DNA of 64,000 nucleotides from Selaginella moellendorffii (lineage: Eukaryota; Streptophyta; Lycopodiopsida; Selaginellales; Selaginellaceae): the NCBI RefSeq assembly GCF_000143415.4, contig NW_003314327.1:666438-730437 (forward strand). Direction: 5' to 3'. Of the stretch, positions 34,793-45,378 are shown in pieces. The notes below the pieces were generated by a model. It searched no databases and had not been told where the DNA came from. It worked only from the letters and a program-made list of their open reading frames with translations. The position numbers and the translations under genes were made by a program. Every line of letters starts with the position of its first letter. Positions within the stretch are counted from its first letter, which is position 1.

Positions 34793-35956
34793 ATGGGAGC
34801 TCTCTCCAAGCTCTGGTGTCTTGGTCCGAGGCGCTGTCAGGACCGGGTTAGGCTGCTCACAATCTACAAGTTTAGAGACTTGGAGCTGGCCACTGGCAAC
34901 TTTGCCGAGGAGAACTTGCTGGGACGGGGAAGCTATGGCTCGGTTTACAAGGCAGTCCTCAAGAACGGCCAGCTTGCAGCGGTGAAGCGGGCCACTTGCA
35001 CCACCGCGAATCCTTCCACCAGCAAGGAGCGCTTTATCCTCTCCCAGATCGAGTGCCCTCACGTCGTCAACTTGCTGGGCTTCTGCGAGCGCAACGACGA
35101 AGTCCTCCTGGTTGTGGAGTTCATGGCCAACGGCAGCTTGCACGACGTGCTCCACTCCAAGCTCTCGTCCTCGAGCCTCAGCTGGTCGCGCCGGGTCCGC
35201 ATCGCAGTCCAGACCGCAAGGGCGCTCCACGCGCTCCACAGCTCTACGCCGCAGATCATCCACAGGGACGTGAAGAGCTCCAACGTTTTGATCGACGCGA
35301 ATTGGAACGCTCGGCTGGGGGACTTTGGCCTGGCGCTGCGAGGCGACACCAAGGACATCATGTGTACTCCGGCGGGAACGCTCGGCTACGTGGACCCGCG
35401 CTACGACAAGCCCGAGAAGGTCGGGCCCAAGATCGACGTCTTCAGTTTTGGCGTGCTCCTCCTGGAGCTCATCTCCGGCCGCCAAGTTATCGACGACAGG
35501 ATGTCTCCAGTCCGCATGGTGGACTGGGCGTTGCCGCTGATCAAGCAGGGGAGGGCTCTGGCTATCTGCGACCCGCGCGTGAGGATCCCGGAGGGAGAGG
35601 CAGCAGGGATCAAGCGGATGGCGGTGCTGGCGGCGCGGTGCGTGAGGCGGGAAAGCAAGCGGCCGTGCATGGGTGATATCGTGCTCACGCTGTGCCAGAT
35701 CCAGCGCGACCGCTTCCATACTTCCAGGAGCAGCAGGAAGATGGTGATCAAGCGCGCGATACTTTCGTGTCCCAAGGACACCGGAGTGATTAGTTTTGAT
35801 GAGCGATTCTCCTCGTCCTCGAAGTCGAAGTCGAAGTGGAGCTTGCAGCAGGGAGGAGACCAGCAGAAAGTGATTAAAGTGGATGTTCCGTATCGAAAGT
35901 TGGAGTTTCCACCACCCATCAATCAGCCAGTCACTCTGAGAAGTAGCCACATTTGA
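34793..35956 (+). CDS. receptor-like cytoplasmic kinase (Ser/Thr)
   Basis: Predicted protein kinase of 387 residues in a single exon, starting MGALSKLWCLG at the ATG at 34793. Kinase landmarks in order are the glycine loop GRGSYGSV (about residue 41), the catalytic lysine in AAVKRA, HRDVKSSN with the RD aspartate, DFGLAL, GTLGYVDP in the activation segment and DVFSFGVLLLELISG. There is no signal peptide or membrane segment from this start, and no extracellular domain, so it is an RLCK and not a receptor kinase. The N-terminal MGALSKLWC offers a glycine-2 and a nearby cysteine that could be lipidated; this is a guess. A lysine/serine-rich tail follows the kinase. The pathway is unknown. Confidence 0.9.
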   Translation: MGALSKLWCLGPRRCQDRVRLLTIYKFRDLELATGNFAEENLLGRGSYGSVYKAVLKNGQLAAVKRATCTTANPSTSKERFILSQIECPHVVNLLGFCERNDEVLLVVEFMANGSLHDVLHSKLSSSSLSWSRRVRIAVQTARALHALHSSTPQIIHRDVKSSNVLIDANWNARLGDFGLALRGDTKDIMCTPAGTLGYVDPRYDKPEKVGPKIDVFSFGVLLLELISGRQVIDDRMSPVRMVDWALPLIKQGRALAICDPRVRIPEGEAAGIKRMAVLAARCVRRESKRPCMGDIVLTLCQIQRDRFHTSRSSRKMVIKRAILSCPKDTGVISFDERFSSSSKSKSKWSLQQGGDQQKVIKVDVPYRKLEFPPPINQPVTLRSSHI

Positions 35957-36172
35957 ATTCTCAGGAATGCCAGATTGGCTTGCAAAGAACTAAGAAAAAA
36001 TTGGCCTGCAAAGAATAAAGAACTAACTATTTAGCATGATTTATCAAAATAATGGTTAGAAGTACTTGTTTAATTTATACTTTGATTTCTGAGTTTTAGT
36101 AGAATGGAATTAGCGTCCCGATCCAAAGAACCCTTGACACAGTGAAAATTTAGGGTTCTTGAGGGCTAGGTT

Positions 36173-36342
<170 letters not shown>

Positions 36343-36689
36343 TATATGGATATAATGGTTTAAATAATTATTTTAGGTTTGAATTTTAACTATTTAAACT
36401 CATTAAGGTGTGACAGAAACAATTTATGAAGGAATAAATTAAAGCTAATTTATTTGAGTTAGAATTTGTAAAGATTTTTTATCAATGTCATTCTCACCCT
36501 CTAAAATAACAAGAGCTTTGTCTGTAACTTTCTATTTGGCCACAATAGAAAGAAGTTGGCAATCTTAATTAGGCCACAAGATTGGTGATTACAGTGGCGA
36601 GCCTTTGCCACCCGCGGTGTACGATCTGGATCGCGAACGCGCGAAATCAGAGTGGCGCAGCAGAAGCGTGGTCTTGAAGCTTGCCATGA
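36343..36689. other. AT-rich spacer, nothing recognised
   Basis: No frame or repeat I can support. The right edge, where composition becomes G-rich on the plus strand, marks the approximate start of retroelement sequence. Confidence 0.4.
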
Positions 36690-38590
36690 GGCAAGGCTGT
36701 CAAGGTTAAGGAAGTAGTTCCCGAGTGTTCAAAGAGAGGGCTTTGAACGAAAGTCGATGGTCAAGGACTTTCACACTTGTGCAAGAACCATGTTATAGTG
36801 GTCAGAGGACTTGCCAAGCGAGATTGGCAAGTCAGGGGAACAAATACCCTAGTTGAAGGTGATAACTTCAAAAAGGGTGGGCCATGGGGCCAAGCATGGA
36901 GGAGTCCATGTATGATCACAAACTTGTCAAGTGAGAGGACTTGGCAGTGCGGGGGAATTAGGTTCCTAAGTTGTGATCTGTAGCGCGCTTTAAGTATAAG
37001 TTGGTGCACCGGCGTGGGGAGTCACGCCAGGCATCTTGTGTGATGCCGTCCGTAGATGCATATACGGAGGTTGGGTTCGAGTCCCGACCCTCTAGTGCTT
37101 GGGTTCGAGTCCCAAATCACTAGGGCGTGGTGATGCTTTGGAATATGAGGACACTCATATTTCGGTGGTCATGGACTCTCAGTGTGGAGACTGGTTTGGG
37201 CACACCGCCAAGCGAGGGATGCCTCGGAGTCGTGATGCACGGTTAGATTGCTTAGTGTGAAAGCTCGGCATATCTAACTTGAACGCTTTGGTGCAAGTGG
37301 CACCAAATACGTGGTGAGTGAGATGGGGACACCTAATCTCGGTTGCTATGAACCCTTGGCCGTAAGGGCTAGCTTGGGTGCACCGCCAAGTGTGGGGGAT
37401 GCCCCCGGGGTTATAGTCAACAACTTAAAGGTCTAGAAGACCAAATACCTCTTGGCAACTCTGTTAAAGTGCCAAGGTGAGATCACTAGGTGATCTTATG
37501 GCCAAATAAGGACAAGGTCCTTGGTTGGCTAAAGAATGAAGTTCCTGGTTCAAAATGTTGAAATTGAACTGTTTAAGGTGGTGTGGCTTGGTCATGATGA
37601 CCAAGTGGGAAGAGCACCTAACGGAAATAAACTATGTTCGTGCGATGGCATAGTGAGTTCGAGGAAAGTAGTCTCTATAAGAGACCCATGGGAGGGTCAC
37701 GAAGTTGGGCCGTGGATAGAGCCCATAGCAGAAGATGCTAAAGAGACGTGCTAGGGGTGAACATCCTCCGGACTTGGCAAAGAAGAGTCTTTGCTATGGA
37801 ACCGAAAGGATACCTCAAAAATGGAGGTAGCGATACTATGTTGCTGGGTGCAACAATCAAGGGTAGGAGTAAAGGACTAGTGGCCAAGTTTGGGCCATAG
37901 AATTTAATGGAAGGGATCCAAATGGCAAAGTTAGCCAAGGAACACTAATGTGTTTGATGCTAACGGTTTGTGGGAAAGGAAGTGGACTTCCAAGGATGGA
38001 TTCCTAAGTGCTCCAATTTGGCGAAGTAAAAGCTCCAAGTGAGGGAGCGGCAAAGTAGCCAAAAGATAAGGCCGTGGACAGCCTTAGCACCAAAATATGA
38101 TAACTGGAACTCAGTGCCCAAAGGTGGCATAAAATCGAACAGAGGATGATAGTGCCCTCAAGTGGAGAACTTCCTAGGATGAGGAAGTGGAGTTGCACAA
38201 TATGTGCAATGCAAGGTGTCGGAGACACCTAGGAAATTGACTTCGAGAAGTCAGAATTAAAAGTTCCAAGGTGCATGGATTATGTCGAGGGAAAGTGAGA
38301 CCACTCGAGAACGAGTAGTGGGATCGAGTTAGAGAAGGTGACTCTAAGAGGTTTAGTGAGAACTAAACCAATAAAAAGAGAGAACCACCACAAGTGGTCA
38401 AATGAGCCTCTAAGTTGGAGAGGCTATGCTCCTTACAGGACGGACAAGGCATGGTGAGCCTTTGGTGTCAAACCATAGACAAATATTGGCTAGGTGCCAA
38501 GGATGGAAATGGTAACACGTGTGGGTGTTACTTTATGAAAGGGTTTACTGTTCGATGAGGACATCGAACTTTGTCTATGGGTGGTGGAGT
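36690..38590 (+). mobile_element. LARD-like retroelement, 3' half of the internal region
   Basis: Non-coding, G-rich on the plus strand, ending in the purine-rich ATGGGTGGTGGAGT directly before the LTR, as expected of a polypurine tract. It contains two hairpins sharing a TTCGAGT loop (37069-37127). No primer binding site or 5' LTR lies upstream; those are at 5260-7178 on the other strand. The left boundary is approximate. Confidence 0.65.
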
Positions 38591-40523
38591 TGTGAGACAC
38601 AAAATCCCTAGGCCCCAAAGTGGAGCCGGAAGGGTGCCATGTGGTGGTGGCCGAAGCGAAAACCAAACGAGCGTAACACGTTTGGACTAAAAGCTCCGAC
38701 TCGAAAGGTTGAGAGCAGGAGTGGAACTCCCAACAAAGGGCTCAAGGAACAAGCACGAAGCGAGCAATAAGCGAAGCTCCTAAAAGGGACCCAAAAAGGA
38801 CCAACACATGACACGAGGAAGTGTCCGAGATGGACCCAAGTTCGGGTCCGAAGTGGAGTCCGAGATGGATCCGAAGTGGAGTCCGAGGTGGACCCGAGAT
38901 GGAGTCCGAGATGGAGTCCGAGGTGGAGTCCGAGGTGGAGTCTGAGATGGACCCGAGATGGAGTCCGAGGTGGAGTCCGAGATGGACCCGAGATGGACCC
39001 GAAATGGAGTCCGAGATGGAGTCCGAGATGGACCCGAGATGGAGTCCGAGATGGACCCGAGATGGAGTCCGAGGTGGAGTCCGAGATGGACCCGAGATGG
39101 ACCCGAGATGGAGTCTGAGATGGACCCGAGATGAAGTCCGAGGTGGAGTCCGAGATGGACCCGAGATGGACCCGAGATGGACCCGAGATGGAGTCTGAGA
39201 TGGACCCGAGATGGAGTCCGAGGTGGAGTCCGAGATGGACCCGAGATGGACCCGAGATGGACCCGAAATGGAGTCCGAGATGGACCCGAGATGGAGTCCG
39301 AGATGGACACGAGATGGAGTCCGAGATGGAGTCCGAGATGGACCCGAGATGGAGTCTGAGGTCGAGACCGAGATCGAGACCGAGACCGGAACCGAGACCG
39401 AGACCGAGATCGGGACCGAGACCGAGACCGGGGCCGAGGCCAAGACCAAGCCCAAGTCCGAGTCCGAGTCCGAGTCCGAGTCCGAGTCCGAGTCCGAGTC
39501 CGAGTCCGAGTCCGAGTTCGAGTCTGAGAGGGTGAAAGCCCAAAGCGTTCGTCTCCCAGACCCTAGGGGGTTTGGTGAGCTCCAAAAGTATAGTAGGGGG
39601 GAGGACTGCAGTGGAGCCAGTTTGGCCAGGAAAGGCCAGTTTGGCCCAGGAAGGCCGGACCCAGTGTTGGGTGATGAGCTGCCCACTGGGAAGTCCAAGA
39701 CTAGAGTGAACACGGACCGACAAGTGGGGTAGCTTGGTGAAGTGTTCAAGAGCCGGCTCTAGTTCCCCCGGGAGATCGACTGGCCGATGCTCCCAGTCCA
39801 AGTGTGGGTGGCACTACCTACTTGGATACCTGTCGTGGCTCAACGGAACCTCGCTCTAAGCCCATGGCTAGAGCACCTAAAGGCAATAAGCAGAGAGAGT
39901 ACCCATGAGGCTTGCGTAAGGCCACGGTGTTCCGAAACGTTGTCCCGAAGGCCCAGACTGTGGAAAGGCAGAGGAGTAGTTCTCTGGTGTAGTGACTAAG
40001 GATACAGTCGTGTGGTGAGGAAGTCCCAGAGGACTGTGGGACTTAGTGGTCGGGCCTATGGGCCTTGATCCAGTGGCAGTGTTGGCGAATACGGTCATGG
40101 CCAGAAAGGGGCTTGGTAGGGATCAGAAAGGGGATATTGGGGAGGGCTATTCCCCATGTCTGTGGGCATCTTAAGGATGCTAAGGAGTGGATCGGGGATG
40201 ATCCCTCATGGACGGATGGCCCAGTCTTTGAGAGACAGGACTGTGGTGTAGGTGGTGTTAGACCACCGGTGTGACCAAGGTGAAAGGGCATGGCCTAGCG
40301 TAACGGGCTGGTATGTTGGTGGTACCTTGGAGTGCTGGTCATGGGATCGGACACGTGGAGCACTTGGACCAAGTGCTAAGGTTGAGTGGCATGGATGCCA
40401 TTCTCAGGGCTAGCAGGCCCCAAGTCTTGAGTTGGACTTATGGAGGTTGTGACTGAGACTCCTCCAAGTGGTCGGAGGTGCAGTTAAGTGACTAAAGTAA
40501 AATGGAAAAATTAGTCGCTTACA
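38591..40523 (+). mobile_element. LARD-like element 3' LTR, 1933 bp
   Basis: Inverted copy of 5275-7178 with the same TGTGAGACAC and CGCTTACA ends. It follows internal sequence and a polypurine tract, so it is a 3' LTR. The base after its end (40524) is inside an exon of the ParB/methylase-like pseudogene. The 11/12-bp minisatellite occupies about 38830-39360 and a longer GAGTCC hexamer array lies at about 39455-39520. Confidence 0.85.
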
Positions 40524-42158
40524 CATACTGTCCAAACCTTTTTCTCCTTCCCTGAGTCTGCTATTGAGGTTGTTCAGAATGTGTATCTGTTCCTCATATG
40601 TAAGCTTTGACTTTGAGATGTTGTAAATAATCTCATCTGGAGTCTTGCCCACTAAAAAATAACTTTTGTGAGTAACCTTCATGTAAACACAAACAATACG
40701 TACTTTCATGACAAGCAATCTCTATTATAATATCAAACCACTCCTTTGGGCATCGAGGGTCAGACACACTAAATAATTTCTTTACCTTTGTCTTCTTTGT
40801 GTTGTTGATTTTCTTGTCAATTGCAGCTAAATGCTTCGAGAGTTCTTGATCATTTTCAGCTCGATGCAACTATGCATATGCATCTTGCTTAACCTTCACC
40901 AATGGCTGAAAACAACACAAACATTCTATGATAAGAAGTATACTTGGAAGAACATACCTTACTCCGCACAGCTGTCATAAAAGCCACTAGATTCTTGTAC
41001 CATCTATTGGCATCCTGATGACCTCGTTGATGCCGAATAAGTGATGCTAAATCATCACCATAATGGCTGCGGACTGCATCCTCGTCGAGATTGGCAAGAA
41101 ACCGGATCTGCTCGATATCATGTATTGGGCTTTGTTTCTGCACTGCAAACTGTCCCAGCCTGCAAAACACAAATTGTTAAAAGTGATTGAAGAGGGAGAG
41201 GTACTTACGCATTAATTTTGTGGCAAGCTATCACAAGCCTTGCCACATCTAGAGATCCTCTCGCGTGTACATGTCCAACCGGAACATTAATGTGATAGAC
41301 AAGATCGTCTCGGAAGCATTCTCAAATGCACTTCATCCACACGCACCAGTGATGATTCCCGTCGATAATGTAAAACATTTTCCCCACAAATTGTTAAGTC
41401 TCAGGATGGCTCATAAGCTTGATGTCAAATTCGCGGGACTTCATTTTCCAAATGTCATCCCAATCCCTCTCGATTTCCGGTGACATCGAGAGGGTATTTG
41501 TCATTCTTGGCTTGAAGACCGAAACAAGGAACGTACCTATGTTTGTCCCAAGGCCGTTCTGTTTGTATAGACTATAGATGTCCATGTTGACAAAGTGCGG
41601 TGAAGCAGACCGAACAATGTTTGTCTGAGTGAATCGACATAGTGGGATTTCTCGGATCATGTCTCCTAGGCCTTCCCACTTGAGAGATTCTAGAGTCGTG
41701 TGAATGGCCTTCTCTTTAGTTCTCAAAACTATCTCTTGGAAGCGCTTGTCGACAATGTGTTTAGGTAGCTCCACTTCTCTTTCAGCTTCAGCTATACCTC
41801 CAGTAGCACCATTATCAGATCTAGCCCCCGACTCGGGCCCAACACCCCTGTCAGGTGCACTTGGGCACTGCTCCGTTTGTGAATATGTTAAGAGTAGTGG
41901 AATTTGTGGTTGTGGCAGCAATGGTAGTGATAACAATGGTTGTGCTGGTGGTGGTGATGATGGTGGCGGTGGTGGTGGTAATGGTGGTGATGATGGTGGT
42001 GGTGGGAATGGTGGTGATGACGGTGGTGGTGGTAATGGTGGTGATGACGGTGGTGGTGGTAATGGTAGTGATGACGGTGGTGGTGGTAATGGTGGTGATG
42101 AAGGTAGAGGTGGCAATGGTGGTGAAGGTGGTGGCAGTGGTAATGGTGGTGGTGGCAT
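40524..42158 (-). pseudogene. ParB/methylase-like gene, 5' half (ParB-like domain)
   Basis: Minus-strand gene whose first exon runs from about 42158. It opens with a long proline-rich tract encoded by (GGTGGT)n-type repeats, then LPKHIVDKRFQE. A ParB/sulfiredoxin-fold core follows, with FYIIDGNHHWCVW (about 41340-41375), the DGNHR-like signature, and VPVGHVHARGSLDVARLV. Later exons are about 40961-41160, 40735-40907 and 40524-40651, encoding helical sequence. Three in-frame stops (41394-41396, about 41326 and about 40872) and no frameshift are seen. The last exon is cut at the LTR after GLDS. The other half is at 7179-8934. A paralogue with the same domain order lies at 51366-56729. Confidence 0.6.
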
Positions 42159-42180
42159 TGATGGCGGTGGTGGGGGTGCA
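41900..42180. repeat. proline-codon repeat GGTGGTGGTNATGGTGGTGATGA
   Basis: Tandem repeats of about 27 bp built from GGTGGTGGT and AATGGTGGTGATGA encode the proline-rich start of the minus-strand gene. Long frames on the plus strand (Gly/Asp-rich and Val/Met-rich) and a histidine-rich minus frame are its shadows. Confidence 0.8.
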
Positions 42181-42389
42181 TGTGGACTGGAGCTATCTGG
42201 TTGCGAAGACGGTAGAGTTGTCGCTGTGGAAATTTTTATTTAAAGGTCAACTTGATTGTCGTCCTGGATCTCATTTTCCTCATGTCTTCTCTTTGATCCA
42301 ACATCCCTCTCCTTTTGTAGTTGTTTCCGTTTCTGAAAATAAAAAAAACTCATTATAAATTATAAATGCATAAGAAGAGGGGAACAGGG

Positions 42390-43300
42390 TGTGGGCTCGG
42401 TGCAGGCGCCAGTTCACCGGCAAACCAGGCCGCCCTAAGCACCTTGGCCGGCCTATGCCAAGGCCAAGCGCCCGAGAACCTTGCCTTGGCACTTGGAGGC
42501 GGGCCGGTTTGCTGGCGAACCGGTCCACCTCCAAGCGCCAAGGCCGGCTCACGGGCGCTTGGCCTTGGTGCTTGGTGCGGGCACCAATCCGCCTCCAAGT
42601 GCCAAGGCTGGCCCGGGCCAAATGCCCGGGCCGGGCACTTGGCGCAGGCGCCAGTTCGCCCCCAAGCCCCTTGGCCGGCTCACGCCAAATGCTCGGCACA
42701 GGCACTTGGCACAGGGCCCCCAAACGCTTTGCCAGCCCGCACGGAGTGCCGGGCCTGGGCACTTGGACTTGTCTGGCTTGCGCCAAATGCCTGGTGTGGG
42801 CATTTGGCACAAGCACTTGGCGCGGGCACCGGCCCGCCCCCAAGCGCCTTTGCTGGCCTGCACGGACTTCCACCAGCACCACCTTGGTGCTGGTTTGCCA
42901 GCGTACCAGCCTGCCATGGCTGGCCCAGGTGGAGTGCCCGGCCAAATGCCCAGCCCAGGCACTTGGCAGCGGCGGCGGCAGTGCTGGGCACGGCATGGCA
43001 GCAGTGGTGCTGGGCAGTGGTGGCCCTAGGCAGCACGGCGCTGGCGTGGCGTGGCATGGCGTGGGCGATGCTGGGCAGCGGCGGCATGGCAGCGGCGGTG
43101 CTGGGCAAGTGGCGGACCTAGGCAGCGCTGCGCTAGGCGTGGCATGGTAGTGGGCGGCGCTCGGCGGCCCTGGACAGCGGCGGCCCTGTGCGTGGCGTGG
43201 TGTGGGCGCGGTAGTGCTGGCCGTGGCGGCGCTGGGCGTGGCGTGGGCGCGGGGGTGCTGGGCGTGGCGGCGCAGGGCGTGGCATGGGAGTGGAGGAGGA
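42390..43300. repeat. GC-rich degenerate repeat block
   Basis: About 0.9 kb of very GC-rich sequence. The left part (to about 42970) repeats GGCACTTGG, its reverse CCAAGTGCC, and GCCAAGCGCC. The right part repeats GGCGTGGCGTGGGCG and CTGGGCAGCGGCGGC. Open frames exist in all directions because AT-rich stop codons are rare. No domain is seen in any of them. Confidence 0.75.
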
Positions 43301-43389
43301 GAAAAAACTTACTCTTGGCTGCATTCTATTCCCGCAGTCACTCCCAAATCTCCTGCTCTACTTTCTGTAAAATCCTAACGCCTGCGGCC

Positions 43390-43408
43390 GCCCTAACCCT
43401 AACCTAAC
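43390..43408. repeat. short CCCTAA run
   Basis: CCCTAACCCTAACCTAAC, three imperfect units. Too short to call telomeric. Confidence 0.4.
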
Positions 43409-43409
43409 T

Positions 43410-44750
43410 TTCATCACAGCCATTCATCGTGGATGCAATAAATCTTCACTGTACAATAAATAATAAATCTAGCATTGTACAATTTCTATTCCGTCCTAGA
43501 TTTGATCACGTGACAAAGTCCTTTTGAGTTGTAATTTAATAATGGAGGTGTGCTCTAATATGACTATGTCATAATGTGAAATAATGTCACAGACGCATGT
43601 GTTGAATTGATCACAGTATGAAATTGTCAGAAAATATAAGATTATTAAATCATAAGGTGTTATTTCCAAAGCAATGTATATAGATAATTTACTATAGGTG
43701 ATAGATGGTAGTACAAAGATGGAATATATTTAAATGAGTTCAGAAGAATGTGATGATTTCTAGCTTTAATGAAGTACTGAAAATATGTACAATATTTAAT
43801 TTGTTTAGCAATAGTTGGTTGATGGTAGATCCTAGAATAAAATCATTCCTATTTTTCATATTATGGCACATGCTTGAGGTGATATTTCTTTCCGTTCTAC
43901 CAAAAGTTAGTGCATATAATAAATTTCAGCATGTTTTTGAATTCAATGTATATAGACTTTTAATATTGTACAACATAGTCCTTTATACTTCATATAGAAT
44001 TTATTATAACAACATTATTCGATGTTAAATCCTAGAATAAAATTGCCCTTTCTTTTCACATAATGGCATAACACATGTGAGGTGACATTTTGTTATAAAA
44101 GTTCAGAGTTCCAAAACCTAAAGACAACAAAATGGAGGGCTTCCTTTTGCATTACCAAGATCACCTACCGCTTTCTTTCTCCCAAAGTCTTATTTCAGAA
44201 AGTATTCTTTGCCGACGTTTCGATCTTTCTCTCGGTTCTATTTCAAAGCTCTATTTCGTTAAAGTGGGATTTATTCAGTAAAATGGGACTAGGTACAAAT
44301 TTTCAAGTATTTGAAAATGACGTGAAATTATATGTTTTTTGTCCAGGGGCTAGACATATCTAGGGCATGGTGACTAGCGCGGTGACCTTATGTCCAGACT
44401 GAGTCCATCTAGTTGTATAATAAATCTCATTGTCAAGGTGAACAAGCCGAATCTGAAGCTAAAGAAGAGCGATGGCATGCGCGCACACACTATTTGTTTG
44501 TTCATTGAGCGTGTGGTGAGCTTTCCAAGATGAACATCATTCCTATTAGCCAGACATATAACTTAATGGTGAGAACATTTAGATATTATTCAATGTTATC
44601 TTTTTCTAACGAATCTAATTGTGAAGGTGTAGCAAGAGGCATTGCTAGTCTGGAGAAGTCATTTAACTCATTTGACCCTTAGTGTATTTTCATGAAACTA
44701 AATAACATTCATATTATTAAGGAATTTCTCTAGTACCTTTTTTTTACGAC
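43410..44750. other. AT-rich intergenic sequence, no gene seen
   Basis: Short frames only. No family recognised on either strand. Confidence 0.45.
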
Positions 44751-44905
44751 ATAGAGGCTTGCATTTCTTTCAAAGGTGATTTAGTAAAAGGCCTGAGGGC
44801 ACATGCCATTCTATTTCTCAGACCGGTATTAAGATATACTAGTGCAAAGGGAAAAAGGTATTTGGTGATCAAGTAAATGGCATGAGGGCACACGCCATTA
44901 TAAGC

Positions 44906-45163
44906 CTAAGCGCTAGTGGACACCTCCTTTTTGGTACTCTCAGCGGTACTATCATCCTTCTCCGGGTCAGTTGTTTTGCTTTGGATTGTTGTCTCTGACG
45001 TTACTGGGGCGTTCTCGATAGTTGTTAATGTTGCCGTTTGTTCAGAAAAATGATCACCTGGAGTATAGTACAGGGAGTTTGGAAGACTTATATATTCTAC
45101 ATCTTCACCTATCTCCTTCTCCGTCTCCTTTTCTGCCTCACTTACAGATTTTGTGCTTGCCAT
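44906..45163 (-). CDS. small SLPxSLYYT acidic protein, copy 2
   Basis: An 85-residue protein starting MASTKSVSEAEKETEKE at 45163. I chose this start because it aligns with the start of the homologue at 11066-11311. The core is YISLPNSLYYTPGDHF, followed by a threonine-rich stretch, TTIQSK and an acidic, serine-rich tail. No membrane segment or known domain. It sits 216 bp downstream of the transposase-like gene on the same strand, so a role as an accessory protein of the element is a reasonable inference. Palindromic 22-mers lie just beyond its 3' end. Confidence 0.6.
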   Translation of the reverse strand: MASTKSVSEAEKETEKEIGEDVEYISLPNSLYYTPGDHFSEQTATLTTIENAPVTSETTIQSKTTDPEKDDSTAESTKKEVSTSA

Positions 45164-45378
45164 AAGAACGCTCTTCACTCTAAAATATGGAATTCGTTGT
45201 GTTATAAAAGGAAACCAACACACACGCTGCAAGGGAATGATGGTACATAAAGCACGTAAGCCCACAATATGGGTTTATGTGCCATTAATATGGGCCACAC
45301 GCCATATTATTAGATTTATGCACGTGTGATTGGTAAATGCATATGTCACATCATCTTTGTTTTACCTCACACACTATA

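Noticed and set aside
37060-37130. tRNA gene
   Set aside because: Only T-arm-like hairpins are present; no acceptor, D or anticodon arms can be drawn.
41855-42358. Val/Met-rich and Gly/Asp-rich plus-strand frames and a His-rich minus frame
   Set aside because: Shadows of the proline-codon repeat at the start of the minus-strand ParB-type gene.
42366-43150. Overlapping frames of 180-250 residues on both strands
   Set aside because: Products of a GC-rich repeat block with few possible stop codons; composition is the same in every frame and no domain is visible.
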